Assembly (NCBI GenBank): GCA_029448655.1
Contig: JACCLO010000006.1
Span: forward strand, 2,914,001-2,978,000
Source of the DNA: Wolfiporia cocos
Taxonomy: Eukaryota; Basidiomycota; Agaricomycetes; Polyporales; Phaeolaceae
Direction of reading: 5' to 3'
Length of the DNA stretch: 64,000 nt
Shown here: positions 49,972 to 62,200 of the stretch, one piece after another
Layout: every line of letters begins with the position of its first letter
How positions within the stretch are numbered: the first letter of the stretch is position 1
The notes under the pieces: model-generated
Seen by the model: the letters and a program-made list of their open reading frames with translations, nothing else
Databases searched by the model: none
Told to the model about the DNA's origin: nothing
Position numbers and translations under genes: made by a program

Positions 49972-51031
49972 CAGTGAATCGTCAGTGGAAGGTACCCCAA
50001 ATTGACGACGACCTCGCTCCAAAGTGCGTCCCATCTTGCACGGAGCTCTGCCTTCTCCGCCTGCGCAGTAACAGCCTGACAAGTGGAGCGTTATCGTTAC
50101 CGCTGAACATTGCCAATTCAACAGCATGCTGCCAGTACCTTTGATTTGCTCAACGCCTTCTCCTTCGCCTTGAGCAAAATCCTATCCTCCCGAAGGTGCG
50201 CAAACTGCAGGAGCACATATAAAGCCCAGAATCGGCAGGACCATATGCTGATTGCATTCATATCCAAAGCAAGGCGCCGTGCGCTCGATGCGGGTTTCAT
50301 TCCACCCGTCCTAATCGGAAGCAGTGATGCGAGCGAGGCGACGGCGAGCTCGGACGGCACAATCGAGTGCGCGAGGAGATAGTAAAGATGTTCAAGTGGA
50401 TAATACACAAGCATGGACCAGCCTTGCAGTCGCTCAATTGTGAGCAGTCGGCGTGTGGGGGGCGAGCTACGCTCCATTGCGGTGAGCCACTGAATAATCG
50501 GCAATAGACCTGTCGCAACGACCATGAGCAGAACGGTGAGTACACTTTCCCTTTATCCATTCAAAAGCTGCGACAAGATCGCAGCCTAACGTTATGTGAT
50601 ACTCACCCCAGATGCGGAAGAACATCCGTGCATCGCCTATAATGCTATATAGCTTCCCAAGACGCTGCGCGGCGCCACTAGAAGCAGTCCGGCGTAGACC
50701 TGCCTTGTGCTGCAGGCGTGCACGGAAATGAAGGAAAGGGACGATTAACTTCAAGGTGTATTGTATGATCTGTGCGGGGAGGCACGGCAACGTCTCACTC
50801 TCATATAAAGAACATACGACCGTATTGACTAACCATGAAGAACTTGCTGCAACGGCGAGTCAATCGAGCGCGATGTACAATATCAGTATGTCATACTAAC
50901 TCGCTGCCGCTCCATGTACTCAAGTACCGCACCAAGTGATCCAAAGTTTCTGACGTCGGGACGAATGCGAATGATCCCAGTGTTAGATCCTCAATACGAG
51001 CCAGCGTGAGCGATTTAGTCGATCGCGACAT
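49972..51031 (-). CDS. PEX11: PEX11-family peroxisomal membrane protein (3' end unresolved)
   Basis: A membrane-elongation peroxin that drives peroxisome division. Five exons (50901-51031, 50834-50846, 50607-50769, 50139-50509, 49972-50075) join in phase to 260 residues. Exon 2 is only 13 nt. Family features: TLDHLVRYLSTWSGSDKFFM near the N-terminus, IQYTLKLIVPFLHFRARLQ, the membrane segment LLPIIQWLTAMER...LVYYPLEHLYYLLAHS, and NLGYLPLTIHW near the end. The family normally continues about 25 residues after this last motif. The donor after CAC-TG (GTGCGT at 49971) looks real, but I could not find an acceptor giving a convincing ending; one after GAAG at about 49.66 kb gives an open but unconvincing tail. 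So the C-terminus may be mis-split, diverged or damaged. A duplicated TTACGTAA lies upstream. Confidence 0.78.
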
Positions 51032-51225
51032 GATGACAGATTGCAAGCAGTCCCGTAGGATTTACTGAGATGGCTGAAGCAAGATATCAATTGGAGCAAC
51101 GTGTCAGAAAACGTTATAAGTTGTGAGTCCTTCCGTCGACCGTCGACTCCGTGCGGGGTAGCGTTGCGCACGGTCACGATTCGGGAGGGGACGAATAGCC
51201 GCGCCTTGGGATCCCGTGAAATGGA

Positions 51226-51233
51226 TTACGTAA
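51226..51233. promoter_or_regulatory. TTACGTAA palindrome, 195 bp upstream of PEX11
   Basis: Perfect palindromic bZIP-type site; fungal Yap/AP-1-like factors are known to bind TTACGTAA. It sits in the presumed PEX11 promoter and is one of a pair. Functional binding is inference. Confidence 0.35.
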
Positions 51234-51419
51234 TATCTACACCGTTATCGAGTAAGGTAATGAGAGATTGACCATTGTTCTATTCAGTTTAGACGGCTCG
51301 ACTCGCATTGTCTCATAGCCATTTGAGAACGGAGACGAAGACTGACAAGACGTGCTCTATGTACTTGCCTCTGGCTGGCTTGCAAGACGTGCTCAATGCC
51401 GTGGGACCGTGGGAACGAC

Positions 51420-51427
51420 TTACGTAA
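51420..51427. promoter_or_regulatory. TTACGTAA palindrome, 389 bp upstream of PEX11
   Basis: Second copy of the same bZIP-type palindrome, embedded in a longer imperfect repeat of the region around 51226. Functional binding is inference. Confidence 0.35.
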
Positions 51428-52690
51428 TAGCTGCAGCGTTATATAGGCTCACCCGCGCATTTTTTGTACCTCTGAACAAATCCATGAGGACATTCAATTC
51501 GGACTCGGTGCTTCCTCCTCCTTGTTCGCGTTCCAGTCCTCTAGAGCGAAGGCGATGTTCTCGCGAGGGTGTCGGTCTTTATCGGTACTTTCTCGAGGGT
51601 ATCGATCCTTTTTCAGTGATGTGGGCTCGTCTGCTTGACTGGTCGATTGTTGTCACTGGAGGCATCGCTTCGGCTGGCGCTCATGACAAACTGGCGGCGA
51701 TTGGGAGGACGGGTTGCATCGTTGAAGGAGGCGACAGATTTCTTGGAGTATGGCATACGTGTGGTGTAGTTGTGTGGTCGATTTGTCGGTCCCATTCGTC
51801 GACTTCTGATTGTACGTTGTGATGATCAAATTTTTCTGCGTGTATCGTACACATCTATTTACTGCGACAAGCATGCGCATGAGTCCCGGATCCCAACTAT
51901 CCTCATCGAACGATCCTCAAAAATCATGCAACGCGAGAATTGCTATGCGTTCATTTTTCATCTTTTCTCTGTTTGAGGCAGGGACGCTCCTCTGCCAACC
52001 ATTGGCATCGGTCGCCTCGGGAACACCATTTTGCGCTTCACAACAGCAACGATATCCCAACGTGATTGTGCTTGCGTTGACCGTCGGTTCTCAGCTAAGC
52101 CGCCGTCCATCAGAATATCTCGTTGATCACTATCGTGGTCTCTGGGCATCGAGCGGTGCATGATAGCGAGGGGTTTCGGGAGGTGTACGAGTTTTCCTTC
52201 CAGTAAGTGATGCCCAATGAGGAGAGTAGGCTTTTTCTGTGTGGCGGTAGTCAGCCATGTACGCGCCAGGTCCGACGTAGTCTCTGGGCACCATAGTCGT
52301 GCGTACGTACCGAAGCTTCGTCCACCCTCAGTCTTCCAACCACCTGTCCATCCTTATTCCCCTCTACTTCCAACGACCCTTGTAGTTCGATGAGCACGTA
52401 TTCGTCGCTGCCAAACTGTACAAGCTGTGATGGGAAAGTGCGATTTAATTCGGAAGAGCTTGGGGCAACACCGATTGGAATGATCATAGTCGCCGGTGGG
52501 TATTTCGCGCAAGAGGTGGTAGGAGACTTATGAACGCGTCGAATTGTGCCGAGAGCGACGCGTCTGTGGCGTGGCACGTGGTCGTGATCACACTGGGTTG
52601 CTATTCTTGCTTGCTTTCTCAATCCGCACATACGACCACGCGTCCGACATACTGATCTCGGGTTTTGATTCTCTCACAACAACACTCACA

Positions 52691-53601
52691 ATGGATATCG
52701 ATCATAATGGTCTGCCACGAGGCCACCAAGTGATCGAACTGTCCTCTGGTACACGACTGGAATGTGATGTCTCTCTAGCCCAATCTGCCGGTCACACTCG
52801 CGGAGAACGCTCCCATCACAAACTCGCGATATGCTTACATCCATGGTCCTGGCTTGGTGGGCGCATGGGGGACCCGTACGCCCCTTCGCTTAACTTGGTC
52901 AATCACCCGCAGTGACAATGTTCACTCCGTCGCTGTCCTGGCCACGTCTCCATCTTGGCGCTCAGTGTCCTGCGCATCCTCATGAAACCATTGCACGCGC
53001 GAGGTTATCACGTCCTACGCTACAACTCTCGTGGAGTTGGCCAGTCGTCCGGCTGGACCTCCCTCACCGGCAGCAGGGAGGCCCAGGACCTGAAAGATCT
53101 AGTGCAGTGGGCCATCAACTCATTCCCAGCGCTCTCCTCTATTGTCATTCTCGTCCGTTCCACATGCGCATAATCTACGTGGCTATGCTCAGACTTACAT
53201 GACTGGACGGACAGGGCTACTCCTATGGCTCCCTAATTGCCTCCCTCCATCCTACCCCCTCAAACCGCGACCTCCGCATCTCGCACATTCTCCTTTCTTA
53301 TCCTCTCGGCCCGCGTCACTGGCTGACTGCGTTTCATAGCGGGAGCTACGCCTCTGCACTGAGGGCACTGGTGCGCGACCCCCAAGCGAACGTACTGATC
53401 TTGTACGGTAATCAAGACGAGTTCACGTCAGACGATGCGTACGGTGCATGGGCAGCGCAGCTATCCACAGATTGCACTGGGGACGCTGGGGCTGCTGGGG
53501 GGAAATTACAGGTTGTGAGGGTTGAAGATGCTACGCATTTCTGGCGTGGAGAGGACGTGGAAAGAAGGCTCGTGGATACTGTTGAGGCGTGGCTACCATG
53601 A
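52691..53601 (+). CDS. alpha/beta hydrolase (COG2945-like)
   Basis: A small serine hydrolase of unknown substrate, probably cytosolic (no signal peptide). Three exons (52691-52875, 52966-53152, 53215-53601) close in phase to 252 residues. The oxyanion region is ICLHPW near residue 50. The strand and turn YNSRGVGQSSG are typical of the COG2945 dienelactone-hydrolase-like group. The nucleophile elbow GYSYGS supplies the catalytic Ser. The acid is likely Asp in GNQDEFT, and the His is in DATHFWRG, so the triad looks complete. It is transcribed away from PEX11 and head-to-tail with the F-box-like gene. An esterase, lipase or peptidase activity is possible; the sequence does not decide. Confidence 0.83.
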
Positions 53602-54267
53602 CGTGAACGCACAGGATGAGGTGTTATAGCGGCGACGAGGCGGTTATGGGCGATATCGTGAGTACTCTCAGTTCTCTCAATCTATACGCATTTGAATTGT
53701 AGCCACTTCATAGAATCGTATATTACGGAAGAACTCTGAGCGTACCTAGTGCCGTATCGTAGCTTCTGCCGCAGATCGGACATCGATCGTACGAGAGACT
53801 CTGGCGTGAGCCTCCTCTAACCGGCTAAACGCCTGCCTTTCCCTGCGATGCGCTTGTAATGTGCAATATACATCTTACCGAGTACAATGAAAATGCATCA
53901 GTTGTGGAGCGCTGAGCAGACCAATCTCGATCTAATGAGTACGCTTACAGATCATGGGAATTTGGCTGAATCAGGCCGTCAGCATGTCCCAGCAGCTCTG
54001 ACCTATACAGATCAACTCATTGAGGCGAATACCAACGACACTCGGTGAGCATAGCATTTTACTCCTAGCAGGTGGTTCAAAACATGCCTCGATGACATCC
54101 TATAGCACGATACTGACTATCCTTGGTAGACACTGAGGTTTCTTGAATGCGATTTGTCCTTGCACATCCCTTGTGATTGACGAGTACAGTCGCAACGAGA
54201 AGTATCTGAAGGGTTTCCATGATAGCAAGCACCCGTATAGACCCTCTGCCTCTTTAAGTTACAGGCT
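53602..54267. other. intergenic hydrolase to F-box gene
   Basis: About 670 bp holding the 3' end of the hydrolase gene and the F-box gene promoter. Nothing else seen. Confidence 0.5.
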
Positions 54268-55881
54268 ATGGCGAACTTCCAGTCCCTCAATCACGATGTG
54301 CTCTCAATTATTTTGTCCTTCGTGGAACCCCTCGACGCTCTAAATTTATTGGCCACATTCAAATCTCTCTACCATATTGCAAAGCGTCGCGCCTTGTCTA
54401 AGGTAATACTGTATAGATCCCAGCAAGTCATACGCTTCTGCAACTACGCGCTGGCCGATGTCCCTGGGCGTTTATACGCGCTGCAAGACTTGGCCGTAAT
54501 GACAGCTGCGTTCGGGACCAGCATGGACTTCTGGAGCAAGGAAGTGCGGACAAACCTGCTTCCGATGATTACAGACCTGCTTGAACAGGCGGTCAACCTG
54601 CGGCGACTCTTCCTTCCACAGGCCGCGCACTTACTCGCAGAATGCCCGCGCCTTCGGCTATCATTCGCACGCCTGACGAAACTCGAGGAGCTAACCCTGG
54701 AGCATGGCGGGAACGAATCCGTTGCATCACTGTGCCAAGTGAACTGTGGACTGCAGCATCTCAACCTGTCTGGACGGTGGTACGAGGACCAGATATCCGG
54801 CGGGGAGCTCTTCGCCGCGATGGGCCACTTCGCGAATCTACACACGCTCATACTGACAAACGTAGAGGAGAGCGGGGGCGTTGTCAGGGCGGCCCTCGCG
54901 CGACAACAATGGCCAACTGTCCGGAACCTGCGCCTGTTTCGTTGCAACGACCCTCTGCCAGTGTTCGCGCACGCCTTTCCCAACGTCCGGAGCCTGTACG
55001 TGTGGATGATGGGATTAAGGCCGCATCGTTCAGAGACTTGTTGGGCGGAGCTTGATTACGTAAATGGGACACCGAGAGACCTCAAACTCTGGCTGAGGAC
55101 CTGTCCCGTGCGCCACCTGGAACTGGACACAACACTCGACAATGCCGACATGGACGACTACGTCGATTCTATTGCTGTACTGCTGTCTTTAAAGCCCGTA
55201 TTCCTCACTCTGTCTGTTGAACGGACCTTCAACAGTGCTAAGTGGCAAGGCATTATACAAAGCATGAACCCGCAGACAAGATGCCTCGAACTTGATCTGC
55301 AGGGGTGTTGGTGGTATGATGAGTTGTGCTTCTGGATGGTGAGTGGTTGTCAGGTCATCCAACTGAGCGGAGCAGGACCTGATTGCTATATTCCAGAACA
55401 GCATACTATGTCTGCTGTCTCCATTGCCCATTGTCTGCTTTTTGTTCTCAGTTTCGGGGGATTGCCAGGATTCCTCTGGAGATGGGCAAAGTATAGCTGC
55501 TATGGATGGAGTCTGGGAGACAATTCCCGCTGAATTCTCCAGATCTATTCCATCACTGCGCTATTTCGCTTTTTCAGTCCATGTGTCAGAGGATAAGCGA
55601 CATGCCGGGCGAGCATGCTGCCCAATTTTGGGCAAGAGGCGGTGGTGGCGAATCACTCAGAGCGATCCTGAGACAAAAAGCGAGCAGATTGTGACACCGC
55701 TCTCATATGGTCTTGGAGAAACAATCCGGGATTATGTTCTCTCGTCGAGCTGCAGATTGGAGAATGCGAATTTTCAAGGTATGCTATCACAAGCTGTGTC
55801 CACATTATGGACTGACATGGTAATGTGGTAGTACCTACAAATATCGGAGATACCTCAAGCGTTTTCATGACAACCACGTAA
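54268..55881 (+). CDS. F-box-like protein with leucine-rich region
   Basis: Probably a substrate adaptor for an SCF ubiquitin ligase. Three exons (54268-55338, 55469-55778, 55832-55881) close in phase to 476 residues. The N-terminus LNHDVLSIILSFVEPLDALNLLATFKSLYHIAKRRA has the spacing of an F-box (about residues 5-45). The middle contains several short Leu-rich units (for example LQHLNLSG, LHTLILTN, VRNLRLFRC, VRSLYVWM) typical of the irregular LRRs in Agaricomycete F-box proteins. The C-terminal part has IPSLRYFAFS and a WWRI segment seen in the same class. These genes are highly expanded in mushrooms and vary fast, so the target cannot be predicted. The start is the first Met of the F-box. 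It converges on the paladin-like gene. Confidence 0.75.
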
Positions 55882-56272
55882 TTTGCCATCAACGCAGTTT
55901 ACTCGAATTTGGACCGAGCCAACTGGTACAGGCAGGAAACTGCGGGCATGTTTTTCCCTCTGTGTCCGATACGGAGATGAGCAGTGATAATGCGTACGAG
56001 CATGGTCCCTGCTTATAACTTCATTTATATGACAATCACGGCGTGCGTTGGCTGCATTGATGTGCCCTCTTGTATATCAACAAATACCATGTAGAATGAC
56101 CGATCTTCCATTGGTGCTATATAGTGATAGAGCTCAACATCCCACTTGTTATTCATCATCGACGGCTTCAAAATCATGAATACTGACTGACAAGGGACGC
56201 ATCTGCAATGCATTTAACTAGTACAATCAGTAGTATAAATTATCCGTACTATGTCTGCTCATTGTTGCGACT
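55882..56272. other. shared 3' intergenic region, F-box / paladin-like
   Basis: About 390 bp between convergent stop codons; nothing recognisable. Confidence 0.55.
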
Positions 56273-59200
56273 CTAGTCGAGCGATCTACGCCCCAAGAGT
56301 GTCGTGATCTCTCGTCGTTCCTTCAGCCATTCTGGGAAGGTAACCGACGAGCCGTTACCTCTGGCTTCCCTCTCTTCTATCAGGTAGTTGGCGAAGACGA
56401 TCAATGTTCCATAGCGGTATCTGGGATGGATAATGTCAAAAGAACACAGACGAGGTAGCTACGAGAATGCGTACAGATAATTCACCCCTATATCCATCAA
56501 TTTGCGGTGCTTTGTGCTGCCTTTCTCACATGCATTGACCTTCAGCTTATAACTGTGAACCAGGTCGACGTCAGTCTAAAATGTGCTGATCATGATTGCT
56601 TACTCGTAGATAGCTTTGCGCAGATTCTGCACGTCCTGCATCAAGTCGATTGCACGATCTGTCAATCGTTTGGCCATCTTCCCGTGAGAGAGCACTCCAA
56701 CAAGATGCAATATGGTTTTGTATTCCCCTGGTGATCGTCCGTCCATGAAGCCATCGACAACGTCAAAATTGTGAAGACGCACCTTGCAAATATGCCTCTT
56801 CTTCTGATGGACCATCGATCAGGTCATATCCATTCTCGACCTCCTCCTCAACATGTGGGTCCAGCATCAACCCCTCGAGCTCATGCTTCCACTTCGTTGT
56901 ACTTGCAATTAGACATGCAGTGACCATTCCCGTGGTTGTCCGCCCGCGACCCATTTGGCAATTGAAGATGAAATCGCCCACTTCCTCAGCATTGAGCCCA
57001 GAGCGCACTCGGTCGAGCAGCTGAGAAAGAGCTGCCGGAAGTGGTGCTTGCTCGTCCGTCTGCGCGATTAACGAGTAAGCTACAGTTAGGGCCGATAGTA
57101 AACGCGACATACCACGGCGACTCGATCATAGTTGACCTGCGGGACTTAGATTCAATATCGAACATCATGAAAAGCCATAGCAAGTTACCTTGTAGCCTTC
57201 TCGAACCATCAGGTCATACACATCTCGAGGGGTCATAATATCGTCTTCCTTGACATCTTCCCATATTGGTATGATAGAGAAGACGCCAGGGCGTTCTTCC
57301 ACCTCGTCATGCAGGAGTATGCGTCCTCCTCCACTCATCACCTCACGCACAACGTCTCGCTTCAGGTTTGCTTCCATGGCTTCCACCATACTAGTTGTCA
57401 CGCCCGTTGCTCTGCGAAGGCATCATTATGTTACACAGCTCTGTGGGACGAGCAGTGGACATACTCGACGTTTTCCAACGGTTTGTCCACCAGCCGCAAT
57501 ACATGGGGCCGGCCCGCCACATAGATGACTGGTTCCTGTTCATTCTAGTATTACCATGCTATTCGCACGCTGAGACTGGGGTGTTACTAGCCTCTCTGAG
57601 TGATGTCCAATACACTGTATTGCTGCCATCAGGACCAGCATTAACTCTTGCTAGTGCACGCCTCAAACTATAACAGTGTCTGCATGAGTTCCTTATTCAC
57701 AGGCAAATCTGTGAGCACTAACCCCTGAACTGTAGGCATGCCGCTATAGAAATAATCAGCAATGTATAGAATGAATGCAAATATCAAAATCCGACCTTCC
57801 ACAGATCCATCTACCGTTATGGGTAGTCTCCTTGGACGGCTTTGCGTCTTCCGACGGAGAAACAGAACCTGAGGGCACCAACCGAAGCGAAAGCGGTACA
57901 CGTCTGAAGTTGGGAGCCCCATCGATACGCCTGAAAAAGACATAACGTTGAGCTGCTGCAAAGGGGCCATACGCCAATCACACACTCAGGTAAGCTCATC
58001 TTCTGTAAGTTTGAGAAGAAGTCGCTTTTGAGAATAGTTGATGCGGAAAGGACGCTTCCAGCGCGGTTCGCTACGATCTTGCGGACCTCATCCGGTAGCG
58101 CGACACCTTCAGCAGCATCCACACGTTCTAGCGGCTTCAGAGTGCGCATGCTATCCGACATCAAGTCCTTCTCGAAGGTCTTGATAACTACAAAATCCAT
58201 AAGCGTACATATGAACAAAAACAAGCAACGGCGTACCCGGTCGACTTTCCACAAACGACTCGAATGTCTCCAGCGAGTCCATAGTATCTGGCTCTATTGA
58301 CTGCAGATAAGCCTGGAATATGATCAGCTCAAAATAGCGCCTCAGGTTTTGCAACCCTGATATGCATTAAGTATTGGTGAACCCACACGCGTATAGGTTT
58401 TACAGACCTTTGTGCGCATATAGCCGTCGCTGACGCTCATCTGTTGCTTGTTCTGCGCGGATGCGTGCCTCTTCTATAGCGTCACGGAGATTCAATACTT
58501 CTCCACATTGATCAATAGCATTGTCTACGATGCTCTTCACAGCGGGGCCCTTGCGGATGACACGCAGGAGATCTGACAGACATTTTGTAACCATCTGACG
58601 CATAAAGCGAAGCACGTACTATTGACCACCTGGTAGGAATGGCGTTGCGGACGATGGCCGTTGATGTTCTCTAGAGTGGCTACTGACAGGGTTGATGGGT
58701 GTGAAGAATGTATGGGTCTGTGCGGAGAGTGAGTTGCATTCATTCTTGCAGCGTTCTCCAGCCATTGCTGGATCAGCACGATAACAACCTGCGACCGGAA
58801 CCGTTAATCGCTCATTTTCGTTGCACTTCATATCTATCTCACCGCTGTCAATGTGCTTCGACCACGCCCTAGCTGGCAATTGACTACAATGGGCGCACCG
58901 GTGCTGTTCCGCACGACAACGTCCAACAGCTCGCTCAAATCGCTGAAGTCAGGAGGACGTTCAGAAGTAATTGGGACGCGGAAGTAGCTCAGTTCGACGC
59001 CGACATCGGCCTGCTTACGTGCAGCCATGATGCCCTTAAGCACACATACATTCTCCGGATCAATCTCTTCCCACACAGGAATGACCGATCCGTCGGGTGT
59101 TTCTGTATGCAACAGTAACCTACCCACAGAACGTGAGCCAACATCAAAGCGTAGCATTAACGGGACTCACCGCCCTCCAAATGCGTGCAGCTCTGCCATC

Positions 59201-62200
59201 ACGTCGTCTCTGAGACGTTCCTCTAATATTTCCAGCCTAGACGCGGAAATGCCTCCGTAATCTGCCACAGTGCAATCAGTACAATCATCCTCAAGTTCTT
59301 TCAAGCACCAGTCTTACCTTTCATGTTCCTCAAGGTGAACCGCTCGCGCCTCAGGCAATACGGCGCACCATTGATGTACACGATCGGCTCCTCGCGCAGC
59401 GCGAGCCACAAGATGCGGCTCGCGCCGGGATGCGCGGCGCGGACACGACCGACGACTTCGTCGATCGCCTCGAGTGTCGGCTGGCCGAGCGCGTAGATCT
59501 TCGTGCCTGGGATGTTGCGGAAGTTGATCGCGCCGCGGACGCCGTCTGCGACCTGGTGCGACTGGCTGAGCCATTGGTCTGACTTGAGCAGTGTGCTAAG
59601 AAATGGCATGTGTCAGCTGGTCTGGCAGGGGAGGTCTGGTGCGTGAGATCACGAACCCTTCACGCAGGATGATTCCACTGCGGTTCTACGAGTACGCCAT
59701 CCTCAGTCTCAGGAGGATCATGCATATAATGGTGACATACCCTGACGACATGATCAGAATATTCATCGCCCAAAATCTGTCCACCGGCGATCGCTACATC
59801 GTTCCGCTGGCCGGGTACCAGGGCACGTTCTTCCGAGCCCGACTTCGATAGGTTCGACAGATCGCTGATGGGCGCGAAGACGTTCAATCGTGATCCATAT
59901 GATTTGCGCAGGAAAGTGACTTGACTGAGGGTGATACTAGTGAGCGGAATATCAGGTCCAATGAACGCTGCAGACGTACTTCCAAATCTCTGTCCTTGCC
60001 TAACAAGACAATGCGTTTGAGGCTGATCACAGAAGCAACAGAGAGTGTACCTCACCTTCAGCCAGTCCGAGAATGTCTGAGTGAAGTCGGCTTGTGAGTC
60101 GATATACTCAGCGAACGCAATGATAAAGAAACTTCCGCGCCGCAGTCAATCACAGGCAGTGCCGCGCACAAACGAATAGATCAACGCACTACTTCTCAAG
60201 AGATCGCACCGCCTTGTTCAAATAGTTCTCGCGCTGTGCCTCGTCCATCGTCGTCGTGAGCGAGTACTTGACACGATTCGTAAAGATGTCCTCGCGCAGG
60301 TTCGTCACATGGTCGCCTGCGCGCCACACATATGCCACCCCGATTAGCATTTCGGTCCACATGCACAAAGTGATTGCACGTACAAGAGTCAATGATGCGG
60401 TCGACGAGCTTCTTCGACTGCAGCCCATGATCAAGACAGCCGAGTAAACTGAGAATGATGCCGTAGTTCCCCATATATGCCTTGCGCAGGCTCTCGAGCA
60501 GCGTCGGCTGCGTAAGTAGCAGTTCAATCGCGGACTGTGAGTTCTTGTTCTCCAAGCCTGCGCGCCATTAGGAATCCTTGAAATGATGGATATGAACAAA
60601 GAGACGTACATTGCTGCAAAATATACGTGATGCGCAGAAGCGAGCGATTTAGGTCCTGCTGTACGCTGACCTGCTCGAGCGCCTGCACGATCTTCATGCC
60701 TGATGGCTAGCCATACAACCTGGATCGTCCCAGTGTCGACTTCGAAATTCTAACGCAACACTCACCTGTCCACTTAACGGCTTCCCAGACCCACTCATCA
60801 GCCTTCATCACTCATCAACGCAAGCAACTCACCAATGACGGCCCTACGAGCGCCTTTCCGATGGCCCTCGCGACGTACGGATCCTCCAAGCCGTGTGCCA
60901 TGAGCTGCTTGCGCCGGATGATGCACGCGGCGACCATGGCAAAGGTCGTGCGCACCGCACCCATGCCGCAGTTGAACACTAGCGCGCTCGTAGCGGGATC
61001 CGTCCGCTTCAGCACGCGCAGATACGCGTCCAGGTAGTTATCCTAGAGGCAGCGTGAGGGGGAGGGAAGAGAAGGGTAGAAGTAGACCGTACCTCGATCG
61101 GGCGGTCGGGCGAGATGGGTATCCTGGCAAGACGAGACGTCAGACGTATTCCGTCGAGGAAACTTTCAACACCTACCGATGGTACTACCGCATCAATCGA
61201 AAGTTCCCAGCAGTCAGCATCCTTTTACCAACGACATCGCGAGCAGTCAGGGACAGCTCACCTCGACGTTCCACCCGTCCCGCCGCATGCCCTCCATCAG
61301 CTCGCGCGTCGTACGCACGTTCTCGCCGTCGACGGCCGTCCATGTCGGGAGAATTGCGCCCTCTCCCGCGTCTGACGCTGCCACACAACGCTCCCCGATC
61401 AGCCGAACAGCATACACTTCTACATCATACAAGCGCATGCTCACCGACTTCGTTGTGCGTCAGTATCAGCCCGCCGTATCTGCTCGGACGAGGCGGTCAT
61501 AAGGGGAAAGAGGATGAAGATGGCAAACACACGCACTTGTTTGCTTCGACGAGAATATCTTGCTTCAGCCGGAGCTCGATCGCTTCGAGATTCTCCGCGC
61601 GGTCGGACAACTTGAGCGTGCTGCGCGGCTCTGCGGCGTCGCGTAGGACGAACGGGCGGCCAGATATGTACACTTGCGGACGGTGCGTCAGTATCAATGT
61701 CGATACCAGGGATATACGAAGATCCAGCTGAATTCCTCATAATGCGCACAATATAGCTCATAATGCGCATGATATAGCCGGAGGATGGCACAAAAGCATC
61801 GTCTCCGAGCGAGATTGGTGCATAAAAGTCATATTGCTTAGAGAACCAACACTATGTATTATGAGGAGTTGAGCTATGGCCAGCATGGTGGCGGGGTGGC
61901 ATGTGTGGCACAATCAACTTGCATCGTTCGCCACAGCGGCAGCATCTCGAACTTCATAGCTCTTACAACGCGTTATTTATCACTGCATTCGCCATGCGAC
62001 GAGGTTGCGAAAGTCCGTGCATGCACATCGCGATATATCACATTATAAAGACCGCACGCACCTACAGGCTCCTCGCGAGTGCAGAACCACACGACATGGG
62101 TCGGGTTCGGGATATTAGGTCGACAGCGTAGCACAGACAAGATGCCACGCAAGCCCTGCGTCCGCGGTTGCGCGACACCGAACACATTCAGGTTGCTGTT

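Larger units (their letters stand above)
51032..52690. other. divergent promoter region, PEX11 / alpha-beta hydrolase
   Basis: 1.66 kb between two start codons on opposite strands. It contains two TTACGTAA sites in an imperfect duplication (about 51203-51250 and 51400-51440). A 156-codon open frame at 51352-51822 (+) has no recognisable domain and is not called. Confidence 0.5.

Noticed and set aside
51352..51822. 156-codon plus-strand frame between PEX11 and the hydrolase
   Set aside because: No domain; lies in a promoter region with the TTACGTAA repeats. Cannot be excluded, but not supported.
55055..55066. Third TTACGTAA site
   Set aside because: Lies inside the F-box coding exon and is about what chance predicts.
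61054..61731. 225-codon plus-strand frame
   Set aside because: Antisense shadow of the paladin-like gene, which has conserved motifs and consistent splice phases on the other strand.
61673..62061. Hidden extra exon in the long paladin-like intron
   Set aside because: The flanking exons already join within the conserved REEPVVYISG strand, leaving no room for an insertion.
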